Below are positions 37,569 through 48,949 of a DNA stretch of 64,000 bases, piece by piece (within the stretch, counting starts at the first letter, position 1; every line of letters starts with the position of its first letter). The DNA lies in the NCBI RefSeq assembly GCF_002575655.3, contig NC_053036.3:158200627-158264626 (forward strand), given 5' to 3'. The notes beneath the pieces were generated by a model that did no database searches, had not been told where the DNA came from, and saw only the letters and a list, made by a program, of their open reading frames with translations. This stretch comes from Aegilops tauschii subsp. strangulata. Lineage: Eukaryota > Streptophyta > Magnoliopsida > Poales > Poaceae. The position numbers and the translations under genes are program-made.

Positions 37569-37576
37569 CACGAGTG

Positions 37577-39862
37577 ATGGGGCCGCCCCAGGTGCCCCCT
37601 GCCCCGCCTCAGTATGTGCCAATACCCCCGGGTCATTATGATAACCCGCTAGAGAACATGGTAGCTGCGGCAGCACGGCTGGCGGCTCTCCCCGTTGACG
37701 GTGATTCTCCGGCGGCCGTTGAAACCCGCCGGGTCAGGGAGCTCCTGCAGACGGCACTAGCACAGCAAGAGGCGTACTCCTATAGCCATGACAGGATCCA
37801 CTCGACCCCCCGTCCAGGCCAGAGCCCGAGTTACAGCCGGCACATGGTCTCAGCAACCGGTTCAAGTAATGTGCGACGCCACGACCCGCCCCCTGGCCAT
37901 GGCCCGGCTCATAATGGAGCCTTCTACGCAACAGACCAAGCGCGGCGAGAGGCGGAGCAGGCGCCTCAATTGACGGCTTACCAGACCCCCCCGGCGTATC
38001 CAACGACGTCCGTTGATGTGGGAATTTCTACTAGGACCGGGGGTGTCCCTTGTTTGGTACCAGCCATCCGTAATGAACGTCTACCTAAGGACTTCAAGGG
38101 CCCTAGGAAGGTGCCTAACTATACAACGGACTTACAACCTGCAGCCTGGATTGAGAGTTATGAGATGGCCATGGAATTGCTGGAGGTCAGTGAGGCGGCC
38201 ATGGCCAAATATTTCACCATGATGTTAGATGGAACTGCCCGCACGTGGTTGAAAGGGTTACCACCGAACTCCATTGGGTCTTGGGCTGAGCTGAAAGCCC
38301 GGTTCATTCAAAACTTCAAAGATACCTGCAGGCAGTCTATGTCAATTGTGGATTTGACTAACTGTAAGCAGCAGGAGGGTGAGTCCATGACCCATTGGGT
38401 TCGCCGGGTCAAGGAGATCATACATTCATCAGATAAGATGGATGCCGGCTCTGCAGTCTTAATGTTGGAACAGAACTGTCGCTTTGTGCCCCTTAAGATG
38501 AAGCTTGGGCGGCTCAAGCGCGACTGCACCGATATGGGTACCCTAATGGCGGCTCTTGTCAAGTACGCCGATTCCGATGGTACCAAGGATCCCCCTTCAA
38601 ACGATGAAAGGGCAGGGAAGGGAAAGAAGAATGGCAACGGCAAGGGTCCTCAGTTCAACCCGGGAAACCAAGGAGGAGGCAAGCGTAAGGCTGATGGCAG
38701 CCTGGAGTTCGTAGCCAACACCAACTCTCAAGGTAATAACCAGCGACGCAAGGGGAGGCCCCCTCCCCAAGGCGGCGGGTCAGGACCTTCTCTGGAGCAG
38801 CTGTTGAATGAACCTTGCCCGAGACACGGCTCTAGAGAGAAGCCAGCAACTCATCTGTGGAAGGATTGTGCTATCATGAAGGCCTTTAAAAACTACAATG
38901 GTCCGGGTGGCGGTTCAGGCGCCGGCGGCTTTCATGGCCCGGGCGGCGGCTCAAATTCCGGTCCTCAGAACAGTCAAGGAGGCTTTAATCAACAGTCTGG
39001 TCAGGGTCATCAACAGCAGCAGGGGGGTTATCAGACCAACCCGAAGCAGCTTAGCGGTCGACAGTATCATGTATTCACAACTAGTTTGTGCAAACGAGAC
39101 GAGAAGCTTCACAAGAGGGCTGTTAATGCTGTTGAGCCGGCAGTTCCACGCTACTTGCGGTGGTCTGAGCAGCCTATAGTGTGGAGTAGGGAGGATCACC
39201 CTCCCTGGGTGGATAACCCGGGCCACTTGGCCTTAGTGTTGGCTCCTCAGGTGGGAGGCTATAAGTTCACAAAGGTACTCATGGATGGGGGCAGCAGCAT
39301 CAATATCCTCTATTATGAGACTTTCCGTCGTATGGGGCTAGTCGATAAGAACCTCAGCCAGTCAAACACTATCTTCCATGGTGTGGTACCCGGTAAGTCG
39401 GCTTATCCAGTCGGCAAGATCGAATTGGAAGTGGCTTTTGGCGATGAGAACAACTACAGGGTGGAGAAGTTGACCTTTGAGGTGGTCAAGATAAGAAGTC
39501 CATACCACGCTATATTTGGACGGCCGGCTTACGCCAAGTTCATGGCACGGCCGTGTTATGTGTACTTACAGCTCAAGATGCCGGGTCACAATGGGACCAT
39601 TACGGTTCACGGCAGCCGGAAAGTGGCCCTGGAGTGTGAGGAAGGTGATGCAGCCTATGCAGAATCTGTTTGCGCCACAGAGGAGTTGAAATTTTATAAA
39701 GACAATGTTGACCCGACAGATATGACCTCTCTGAAAAAGCCAACCACGGAGAATGAACCAGCAATGAAATTTAAATCAGCTGATGAGACTAAACTTGTTG
39801 ATTTTGTTCCAGGTGACTCGTCTCAGCAGTTTAGCATCAGTGCAAATCTGGACCCAAAATAG
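37577..39862 (+). pseudogene. gag: gag and protease of the Tat-type element, 5'-truncated, ends at a stop
   Basis: First ATG in the open frame is 37577, but the frame is open across the junction and the true gag start is probably lost. A Pro/Gln-rich N-terminal part is followed by the Gag capsid domain (RTWLKGLPPNSIGSWAEL, FIQNFKDTC, MTHWVRRVKEI; about residues 210-330). Then come a Gly/Asn/Gln-rich linker, a CPRHGSREKPATHLWKDC zinc-knuckle-like motif, and an aspartic protease with LMDGGSSINILY (about 39277). The TAG at 39860-39862 stops the frame shortly before RT; the register continues behind it. Gag and protease form and mature the particle. Confidence 0.88.
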
Positions 39863-40461
39863 GAAAGCGCGCTCATCGAGTTCATCCGTGAGAATAGGAA
39901 CATCTTCGCGTGGAAACCTTCTGACATGCCAGGTGTACCTAGAGAACTCGCTGAGCACACTCTTAATGTTGATCCGAAATTCAAGCCGGTCAGACAGTTC
40001 CTCCGACGGTTTAACGAAGAGAGGCGGAAAGCTATTGGTGAAGAAGTGGCCCGGCTCTTGGCGGCCGGGTTCATTGTTGAGGTTTTTCACCCGGAGTGGT
40101 TGGCTAACCCAGTGCTCGTACTCAAGAAGAACGGCACCTGGCGGATGTGTGTGGACTACACGGACTTGAACAAGGCGTGTCCGGCTGATCCTTTTGCTCT
40201 CCCCCGTATTGATCAAATCATTGATGCTACGACAGGTTGTGCACGCTTAAGTTTCCTGGATGCCTATTCCGGGTATCATCAGATTAAGATGGCAGTTAAG
40301 GACCAGGAGAAGACGGCGTTCATCACTCCCTTTGGAGCCTTCTGCTATGTGTCTATGCCTTTTGGACTCAAGTGTGCACAGGCGACTTACCAGCGTTGTG
40401 TACAGAATTGTCTTCATAAGCAGATCGGGCACAATGTTCACGCTTACGTGGATGATATTGT
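39863..40461 (+). pseudogene. pol: Reverse transcriptase, first part (interrupted by the CACTA element)
   Basis: It runs in the same frame as gag after the stop, with FLRRFNEERRKAIGEEV, WRMCVDYTDLNKACP, FLDAYSGYHQI, PFGLKCAQATYQR and AYVDDIV (catalytic YVDD) at 40445-40461. The CACTA transposon enters directly after the YVDD block. Removing 40462-50617 (element plus one TGT) keeps the reading frame, so this insertion alone broke the RT at that point. Confidence 0.92.
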
Positions 40462-40479
40462 CACTACTGGAATCAGCTA

Positions 40480-40797
40480 ATTTGCCATCTGCCAGCTCTT
40501 TGCCGTCTGCTAGCTGACGGCAAAGAAGCTCTTTGCCGTCCGCCAGCTCTTTGCCATCAGCTACCCAAAAGCAGACGGCAAAGAAGCTCTTTGCCGTCCG
40601 CCAGCTCTTTGTCGTCGGCTAGCTGACGGCAAAGAATCTTTGCCGTCCGCTGGCGGACGGCAAAGAGTGAGGTGGCCCCCACCCCCCGCCCGTTTTTGAA
40701 AAACTTAACGGGCCACCTCTTTGCCGTCCGCTAGCGGACGGCAAAGAGGCAAAAAAGCGGACGGCAAAGGGGGGCGGACGGCAAAGAGCCTACTACC
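40480..40797. repeat. Left subterminal repeats of the CACTA element
   Basis: At least a dozen copies of the 'ctttgccgtc' word occur in both orientations, often as head-to-head pairs. The strongest is a perfect 34 bp palindrome at 40716-40749. In En/Spm the TnpA protein binds such subterminal words, and these are the likely binding sites here. Confidence 0.9.
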
Positions 40798-40799
40798 TA

Positions 40800-41220
40800 A
40801 CGGCCCGTACCCCCGCCCGTTACTCGCTTCTTCCCTCTCCCTCCCACGCCGCCGTTTCTCTCCTCCCACGCCGCCGCCCGCCGCCGCCCCGTCGCCCCCG
40901 CCGCCCCGGCTCGCCGCCGCCCCGGGGCCCCGTCGCCCTCACCGCCCCGGCCCCCCGCCGCCCCCGGCCCCCCGCCGCCCCGCGCCCCCCGCGCCCCCCG
41001 CCCCCGCGCCCCCCGCCGCCCCGCCGCCCCCGCCGCCCCGGCTCGCCGCCGCCCCGGGGCCCCGTCGCCCTCACCGCCCCGGCCCCCCGCCGCCCCGCGC
41101 CCCCCGCGCCCCCCGCCCCCCGCCGCCCCGTCGCCCCCGCCGCCCCGGCTCGCCGCCGCCCCCAGGCCGCCTCCTCCACCGCCCCGCCCCCTCCTCCACC
41201 GGCCTCCTCCACCCCCCAGG
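40800..41220. repeat. CCG-rich low-complexity block with internal duplications
   Basis: Almost pure C and G on the plus strand. A section of about 125 bp with 'cggctcgccgccgccccggg' and 'ccccgtcgccctcaccgcc' is repeated (40905 and 41036). It ends with CAG|GTGAGG at 41219, a good donor site. This block may be the untranslated first exon of tnpD, with an intron up to the TAG before 43162. Confidence 0.6.
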
Positions 41221-41357
41221 TGAGGCCCCCATTTTTCAGTTTTTTTTATGTTTTTTTTCTTTTTTTTCCTTTTTAGTTTTAGTTTTAGTTTAGATTTAGT
41301 TTTAGTTGTAGTTTTAGGTTTAGTTTTAGGTTTAGGTTTAGTTTTAGGTTTAGGTTG

Positions 41358-41735
41358 TAGAAGAAAAAAGAAGAAGAGGAAGAAGAAGAAGAAGAGAAAA
41401 AGAGGAGAGGAGGAGAAGAAGAAGAGGAAAAAGGAAAGGAAGAAGAAGAAGAGGAGGAGGAGAAGAAAAAAGAAGAAGAGGAAGAAGAAGAAGAAAAAAG
41501 AGGAGAGGAGGAGAAGAAGAAGAGGAAAAAGGAAAGGAAGAAGAAGAAGAGGAGGAGGAGAAGAAAAAAGAAGAAGAGGAAGAAGAAGAAGAAGAAAAAA
41601 GAGGAGAGGAGGAGAAGAAGAAGAGGAAAAAGGAAAGGAAGAAGAAGAAGAGGAGGAGGAGAAGAAAAAAGAAGAAGAGGAAGAAAAGGAAGAATAGGAA
41701 GAAGAAGAAAAGGAAAAAAGAGGAAAAAACCCCGA
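41358..41735 (+). repeat. Homopurine GAA/GGA repeat tract, about 375 bp
   Basis: Nearly all A and G on the plus strand. It is built from a roughly 125 bp higher-order unit (gaagaagaggaagaaga..., ggagaggaggagaagaa..., aaaggaaaggaagaag...) present about three times. Just before it, 41275-41357 is a TTTAG/TTTAGG repeat. Homopurine mirror repeats of this length can adopt triplex DNA. Confidence 0.9.
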
Positions 41736-42405
41736 CCCGACACGGCACCCCGACCCCGACGCGGCACCCCGACACGACACCCCGACCCCTAGACCCCGAC
41801 CCCGACACCCCGACCCCGAGCCTGACCCGACACCCCGACCCCGACACCGACACGGCACCCCGACCCCGACCCCGACCCCAACATCCCGACCCCGACCCCG
41901 ACACCCCGACCCCGAGCCTGACCCGACACCCCGAACCCGACCCGGCACCCCGACCCCGAGACGGCACCCCGACCCGACACCCCGACCCGGCACCCCGACC
42001 CGACACCCCGACCCCAAGACCCCGACCCCGAGCCTGACCCGACACCCCGACCCCGACACCGACACGGCACCCCGACCCCGACCCGGCACCCCGACAAGAC
42101 ACCCCGACCCCGAGCCTGACCCGACACCCCGACCCCGACACCGACACGGCACCCCGACCCCGACCCGGCACCCCGACCCCGAGACCCCGAGCACGATACC
42201 CCGACCCGGACCCCGACCCCGACACCCCGACCCCGAGCCTGACCCGACACCCCGACCCCGACACCGACACGGCACACCGACCCCGACCCGGCACCCCGAC
42301 CCGACACCCCGACCCGACACCCCGACCCCGAGACCCCAACCCCGACCCCGACACGGCACCCCGAGACCGACACGACACCCCGACCCCCGACACGTCCCGA
42401 AAAGG
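41735..42405 (+). repeat. C-rich satellite-like array, CCCCGACACCCCGACC type
   Basis: About 670 bp of shuffled 'ccccgac', 'ccgacac', 'ccgacacggcac' and 'gagcctgacccgacacc' words, with a larger unit of about 115-130 bp (the 'gagcctgacccgacac' word recurs near 41818, 41912, 42030, 42112 and 42235). Long minus-strand frames (up to 520 codons) cross this array and the purine tract. They encode only Gly/Val/Arg and Ser/Phe/Leu repeats and are not accepted as genes. Confidence 0.88.
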
Positions 42406-42819
42406 TGTTCTTTGGCCTTCCAGAAGCCGACGGGGTCATATATTTGTGAATTATTAGTTAGGTCATATATCTTTCGATTTTGTTATGAAAAACATCATAT
42501 ATAATTGTGTTGATCGGGTAGTTTTAAATGTGCAGTTGTTTCATCGCTGCGAGGTTTGGTGTTCGACGACCTGGCCGTGCGTTTGACGAGCTCTGCCCCT
42601 TCGTTCGTGGGTGAGCACAAATGACATGTCCTCCTCCCCCATTAATTATTTGATCTATTCCGGTGAAACTTGATAGCTAGATATATATGTGTCTTGAATT
42701 ATCAGTATGCGTAACCAATATGTGTCTCCCGTTCGAAAGCGTCATAGTTATAAATATGCATGCATTTGCATATTTATAACCTTGATTCTTTCGAATTGTC
42801 CAACGCTATCCATGGACAG

Positions 42820-43037
42820 CCCGAGTATGTTTAGATTGGGTTCGTTTTCCCATATGCTTTGCTCCGGATCCGACGCATAAATTTCGTCAGTGCCTCCCCT
42901 GTTGTTCTCCGGGTACACATCCTCTCTGTTTATTGCAGAGACGTGTATCAGGAGAACAGCGGGGAGGTGCTGCCGAAATTTTGCGTAGGATCCGGGGCAT
43001 AGCATGGGAAAATGAACCCAATCTAAACATACTCGGG
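42820..43037 (+). other. Long imperfect hairpin in the intron before tnpD
   Basis: The left arm from 42820 (cccgagtatgtttagattgg) pairs with the right arm ending at 43037 (ccaatctaaacatactcggg), with pairing continuing through most of about 100 bp per arm. The loop is near 42937-42945 (CTCTG...CAGAG). It resembles a microRNA-like or small-RNA-producing foldback. It lies between the predicted first exon and the start codon of tnpD, on the sense strand. Confidence 0.75.
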
Positions 43038-43181
43038 TGGGATTAGGACCTATCATTACCTATTAGAGTGTAGGTTGCATGGACGTAATAAAATTGACAA
43101 AGTAGATCAACTGATGAATACATACATGGTGAATTATATATATATATATTTGTTGTGTGTCTAGTAGCTCTGAAAGTCAAG

Positions 43182-46100
43182 ATGAGTGATCGTGCGTGGA
43201 TGTACACCGGTCACACTGGTCAGAACAAATGGAGCACTGAATGGTTCACAAAAACCAAGGGGTTTGTGCGAGCCGCATTTGCAAATGGCCAGAGGAAAAC
43301 CTGGTGCCCCTGTTTACGGTGCGGCAATTGGGAAAAGAGGACAGAGGCTGAAATGGGCAAACACCTGCAGAAGAGTGGTTTTACGCCCGATTATACGGTG
43401 TGGACATTTCATGGTGAGTCTGCCCAACGTGACCGAGCCGAGGTGGATCGTCGTCGCACCGACGAGCATGGTACCGGTATGGAAAACATGGTGCAAGACT
43501 TTGATGATGCTCGGGATTCGGACGAGGAGATGGAGGAATCTGCAAAGGCCTTCAATGAAATGTTGGAGTCTGCAAAACGTCCGCTCCATGAGCACACTGA
43601 GCTTTGTCAGTTGGATGCCATCTCACAAGTAATGGCTCTGAAGGCTCAGTTCAACTTGGGCAGAGAATGCTATGATGCAATGATGACAGTATTTGGACGC
43701 TTTCTACCCAAAGGCCATGTAATGCCTGCAAACCTGTACCAGTCGGACAAAATCCTCCGTGCACTGAAGATGCCCTATGATAAGATACATGCCTGTGAGA
43801 AAGGATGTGTCTTGTTTAGGCTTGACTATGCGGACTTGAACTGTTGTCCCATTTGCAAGTCTTCCAGGTATGTTGTGGTAGACAACGGTATGGGTGAGAA
43901 GACACAGACCAAAATCCCCGTTAGTGTTCTTCGGTATATGCCAATCGTACCAAGACTTCAACGTCTTTTCATGGTCGAAGAGACGGCCAGACAGATGACA
44001 TGGCACAAAACGGGCAAAAGAACCGAACTAGATGCAGATGGGAATCTGATGATTGTACACACATCGGATGGTGTTGCGTGGAAAAAGTTTGATGAATTAC
44101 ATGGTGACAAAGCGGCAGATCCGAGGCATCCTCGAGTCGGCATCAGCACGGATGGGTTCAGTGTGTTTGGTATGACGGCAACCCAATACAGTTGTTGGCC
44201 CGTATTTGTCTTTCCACTCAATCTCCCCCCCGGACAGATTATGAAAAGAAAGAACATTTTCCTGACGTTGATAATTCCAGGGCCCAACTATCCGGGGAAA
44301 AATATGAATGTGTACATGCAACCGCTTAAGGACGAATTGCAAGAAGCCTGGGATAATGGGTTCAAGACATACGATGCCTATAGCAAACGGAACTTCATAA
44401 TGCGTGTCTGGTACATGTACTCGACGCATGACTTGCCGGCGTATGCGCTATTCGTTGGCTGGTGTGTGCATGGAAGGTTCCCGTGCCCCACATGCAAGGG
44501 AGCTCTTGAGTTTCGTTGGCTTCAGGCCGGTCGCAAGTTTTCTTGCTTCGACATGCATAGAGAGTTCCTGAATCCTCGCCATAAGTTCAGGAAAGACAAG
44601 AAGAACTTCATCAGAGGTAGAGTTGTCAAAAACTCTGCACCACATGCATTGACAGGCCAACAGACCCTGGATCAGTTAAACGCTCTCGAGCCAGATCCCG
44701 AGCGTCCAGGGTACTTCAAGGGGTATAATTCTAAGCACGCCTGGACTCACAAAACATGCTTATGGGATCTGCCTTACTTCAAAGACCTCCTTTGCCCACA
44801 CAACATCCACGTGATGCACACTGAGAAGAATATCGCCGAGGCACTTTTTGGTACATTGTTCGGCATAGATGGGAAGTCAAAGGATAATACTAAGGCTAGA
44901 GTCGATCTGGAGGCGCTATGTGATAGGCCGTTACAAAACATGAAAGAACCGAAAGGAAAGCAGAACTGGACGAAGCCAAAGGCATGGTACAATGCTGACG
45001 ACCCTAAAAAGGGTGGATCCAACCTCAGCCTATTCAAAGGGAATCTCGCACCAGCCAGTGTTTCAAATCCAGTATCTTTGGATAACGAACAATGGCGGAC
45101 CATTTCGTTGTATATCTTCAACAACCTGATAGAAGTGCGGCCGTACATCGAGTAAGTTCTCGGTACATAGTTTCGCAACTTCTATTTCCTTTGAACTGCT
45201 CTTATTCCTGGATATTTCATACAGTCGATACGTCGCCTTATTCTCGTATGGAGCGGTGATCCAAAAGGATTCTGTCGAAGAGTATGAGCTTCTCGCAAAG
45301 CAAGGTGGCGGCTATCCCGGTTTCATCTCTTGGTTCAAACAAACGGTAATTTCTATTAGACTTGTAGGCTAATTTGTAGGCGGCTATCCCGGTTTCATTC
45401 GCTAATTTGTGCGTAATGCAACAATCCTTTCATATTAAACTTGTAGGCTAATTCAGAGTCTATGGATGCCGAATTGAGACAAGTCGCTAATGGTTTTGAC
45501 TATAAGGTCCGTTCATTTGACAAATACGACATCAACGGGTATCGCTTTCGTACCTATGGCAAAGAGCTATCTATGGCCGACCGAAAGTCTACAAATTGTT
45601 GTGTATCTGCTATCGGCGAAGGAGGTACCGAGTATTATGGGAGAGTTGAAGCAATTTATGAACTTCTATTCTATGGTGAAAACCCACCGAATGTCGTAGT
45701 CTTCAAATGTTATTGGTTTCAGCCGAAGGAGACTAGAAGAACTCATGAACATATAGGGCTAGTTGAAATCAACCAAAGCACCCATTTAGATGTTCCTGAT
45801 GTCTATATTACGGCTCAACAGGCAACCCAAGTATTCTATCTACCGTGGGCCTGCCAAACTAATCCAAATCTGAAAGGTTGGGATGTCGTTTATGAAGTGC
45901 CGCCACGTGCTAGACTATCTCCCCCAAAGGAAGAGGATTATGAACCTCACATTAACCCAGACACATATGAAGGAGAATTCTTCCAAGAGACACGTCTTTC
46001 CAAAAAGCGTTTCAAGAACCGCTATACTTCACCCCAAAACATTGAAGTAGACAGTGACAGTGAATCCGACATCACCCCAGAGGAGGAACAAGAAGAGCCG

Positions 46101-46262
46101 GAACAAGAAGAGGTTACTGCTGCGGATGACCTGTCATTGCTTGACCGATTACGTCAAGGTGGCCTTGCACATGTTGATGCCACTGAACCCTATGAGCCCG
46201 TCATTGATTATAGTGATGATGATGATTATGCATTTATTGATGATACTGATCGAGATTATTAG
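43182..46262 (+). CDS. tnpD-like CACTA transposase (Transposase_21 type), three coding exons
   Basis: Coding exons 43182-45151, 45225-45345 and 45447-46262 join in frame with GTAAGT/CAG and GTAATT/TAG borders, giving 968 residues. Start at MSDRAWMYTG, where the transposase-associated domain begins (residues 4-75, with cysteines at WCPCLRCGNW). A Transposase_21-type catalytic region is at about 245-460 (RVGISTDGFSVFGM, PGPNYPGKNMNVYMQPL, FPCPTCK). A DUF4216-like part is at about 765-835 (VVVFKCYWF), followed by an acidic tail. TnpD-type proteins cut and join the element ends. The DUF4218 part usual between the last two domains is not visible: KPKAWYN passes within about 20 residues into a segment that I would expect after DUF4218. 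A deletion is likely, so activity is doubtful. The first exon may be preceded by an untranslated exon. Confidence 0.88.
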
Positions 46263-46400
46263 TAGTGTCAGGTATTAAATTTTTTAATGTTGTACTTGAT
46301 GATGATACACTTAAGTGATACACATATTATTATTCATGTCGGTCTTTTTTTTTATGTTGTACTAATTTCGTTTACTGTTTGTCATGGCAGGTGTTGAAAG

Positions 46401-48862
46401 ATGGTGGGCGCTGGTCGGGAGCGCGCCAAGGCTCCTTCTTCCTCGGCGCGTGGTCTGAGGTCTTCGATTCCAGACGTACCTCTTCGCCGAGCGTTGCTGG
46501 ACAGTATGTCCACACCGCCGGGCCCTTCTTCGTCCACCGCGGTGCCCAGCAGGGGACGAGGTAGGAAGAGAGGAGGTGGGGCACGTGGTCGCGGGAGAGG
46601 AGGTAGGGTGACTGCTAGGGCGCCTTCCTCGCCGCCACCCCCAACTGTTTCACCCGAGCACGTGACTGCTAGGGTGGACTCGTCCGAGGAGGAGGCTACA
46701 CGGACTCCGGTCCACGAGCCTCCGGTCCACGGGTCTTGGGCCCACGAGCCTCGGGTCGACTGGCCTTCGGCCCACGAGAGTTCGGCCCACGAGACCCCGG
46801 AGGAGCACACGTCCGGATGGGGTACCTGGCCGGATCAGCCCGAGGAGCCGAGTGGCCATGCTGATGATGGCGGGGAGCCGACTGATCTTGAGGAGGAGGG
46901 TGGCACCGTCTACCAGCGTGGTGCTACACGGCTCCCGTCCGTGCCGGCGACCCGCGAGCAGAGGTGGTTGATCTTCCCTGATGGGGAGAGGTACGTAAGT
47001 GCATTTAAATTTTTTGTACCTTCTGCATTCACGTTTCTTCAAATAACTAATGCGTTGGCCTTGTCATGCTGCAGGGGTTGGGACCACCATCATAGTGTCC
47101 GCCGGCCCAACTCCGTCCTTGGAGTTCTTTGCCGGCAAAACTTCCCGGGGTTTGTCACGTTGCCTGGTGAGGGTCGGCTTCCAGAGCTTGGGTTGAGCTG
47201 GGAGCACTACGTGGCTGCCCCGGCCCCGCCGGATGTCATTATCGACGGTGTCGTGTGCGACACGAGGGCAGACATGGTGATCAGGACGTTCTGGGTAATT
47301 TCTCCTTTACACATTTCAAAATCTTCAACTAGCTAGTTATTAATTGTACTAATCAATATTGTCTCATTTGATTGCAGACATTCTACAGGTGTGAGGAGGG
47401 ATACGAGGAGGACTGCGCAAATGTTATCGAGAACGTCTGCAAGCGCCTACTCCAGAACTTACGGCACGAGGCTCGGGTGCAGGCTGTTCGAGACTACTAC
47501 GCCTTGCGTGGTATCAAGAAGACCAAGCCGGCGTGCCGCGATAAGTTCCTGAGTAAGGAGCAGTACATGAAGGTAATTCTTAAGGCCTTCTACTTAAGTT
47601 CCTTCATTTAGTAATTCTTAGCCGTAGCGCTCAAGTTTCTATTTGCTAACTTAGGCGCCTCCGAGATGGTGTGCGGATCGGATGGATTGTTGGGAGGTGT
47701 TGGTCGATGAGTGGTGCTCACAAGAATGGCTAGCCCTCCACAACCAGGCCAAGGACAAACGTGCCCAAATGGAAGGTGTGCCACACCATCAAGGCAGCTC
47801 CAACTTATATCAGTTCGGGCGCAACTGGGTATGTGGTTTGCTTCATGATTCATGCAATTCATTCATCATGCTAGCTTGAGCCCTTTAATTACTAACTTTC
47901 ATTGCTTCTCTCTTTCAGGCACGCCACAATAAGGCGGATAAGGTGCCAGAGGTGTACGACCTGTATGCCATGGCCCACACTGGCTCTTACAAGAAAGTCA
48001 AGGCTTTCTCTCAGTCTGACCTCGATGATGCAAACAACTTCACCAACATCTCCTCCCACAACAAGCTCGTGAGATATAGAGATGAGGGGAAGGCGAGGAA
48101 AGGGGAGGACTTTAACCCGAGCCAGGGTCCCATTGATCCAGAGCTGGTGATGATATCTGGTGGCGGGAGGTCCCATGGCTCCATAGCCATTGGAGATGGA
48201 CTTATCCGTTGTCCTAGCACTCTCCCGGAGATCAAGGCGCGCCAGTCGAGCTCCGCTCCTGAGATAAGGCCTCGTGAACGGCCAGTGCAACTCGCCATCA
48301 AGGTTAGTGATACGTACTCAGTTATCTGTCTCCATTACATTGTGTGCGCTTCCATCAATGATTACAAATGGTCATGTGAGTGGTGTTGCAGGCTGCTATA
48401 CAGACTGAGAGAGATAGAACGGAGAAACTTCTGGCGGAGGCGGCGGAGAGGCAGCGGGAGATGGAGGAGAGGACAAGAAAGATGATGGAGGAGGAGAGGG
48501 CACGGAATGACATGCAGGCAAGGGCCATGTACGAGCTCCTTGTGGTAAGTTTCTTCTGCAGATTACTTGCTAGTCTTAACATTTGAGTCTCATTACTAAC
48601 TAGTATGACTCTGTTCTGAAAACCAAATGTGCAGTCTGTGTGCGAGAAGTCCGGTCAGCCCGCTCCGCCGATGCCAGTGATTGCTCCTGGGAGCACGGTG
48701 AGTTTAGTTTGAATGGACATTAGTTGGTAGTCTCAACATTTGAGTGTCGTAATGCTAACGAGACATTGAAAATGATCTTTGTTGCAGCTTAACTCCAGAA
48801 ACGCATCGCACGATCCTTCTCCAGGTAGCGGCACTAGCCACCCCGGTCCTACACCTCCCTGA
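46401..48862 (+). CDS. tnpA-like CACTA protein (Transposase_24 type), eight exons
   Basis: Exons 46401-46990, 47075-47294, 47378-47572, 47655-47828, 47919-48302, 48392-48544, 48635-48697 and 48788-48862 all have GT/AG borders and join to 617 residues without a stop. Start at MVGAGRERAK. A GRGRKRGG basic patch lies in the N-terminal low-complexity part. The Transposase_24 (plant En/Spm) region spans about residues 190-420 with FPGFVTLPG, WEHYVAAP and DLYAMAHTGSY. A Glu/Arg-rich coiled coil is at 522-572. TnpA-type proteins bind the subterminal repeats and help excision. It lies 139 bp after the tnpD stop, same strand. In En/Spm the two products come from one transcript by splicing; here they could be separate genes. 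This is the most intact coding unit in the window. Confidence 0.88.
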
Positions 48863-48949
48863 TCACGGTAAGTTTCTCTAGTGTTTTGCTTAACAAATGC
48901 ATAAAGACCTAGACTTAGCTTTATTTCCTCCAATATGCTTACCATAATG

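Noticed and set aside
41275..41357. Interstitial telomere repeat
   Set aside because: The words are TTTAGTT and TTTAGG, not the plant TTTAGGG, and the period varies.
40797..42359. Minus-strand open frame of 520 codons
   Set aside because: It crosses three low-complexity blocks and encodes only Gly/Val/Arg, Ser/Phe/Leu and Gly/Ala repeats; other frames there are open too. Stops are rare because of base composition.
43186..43632. Plus-strand 148-codon frame inside tnpD
   Set aside because: It overlaps the tnpD exon in another frame; the tnpD frame has the conserved transposase-associated domain.
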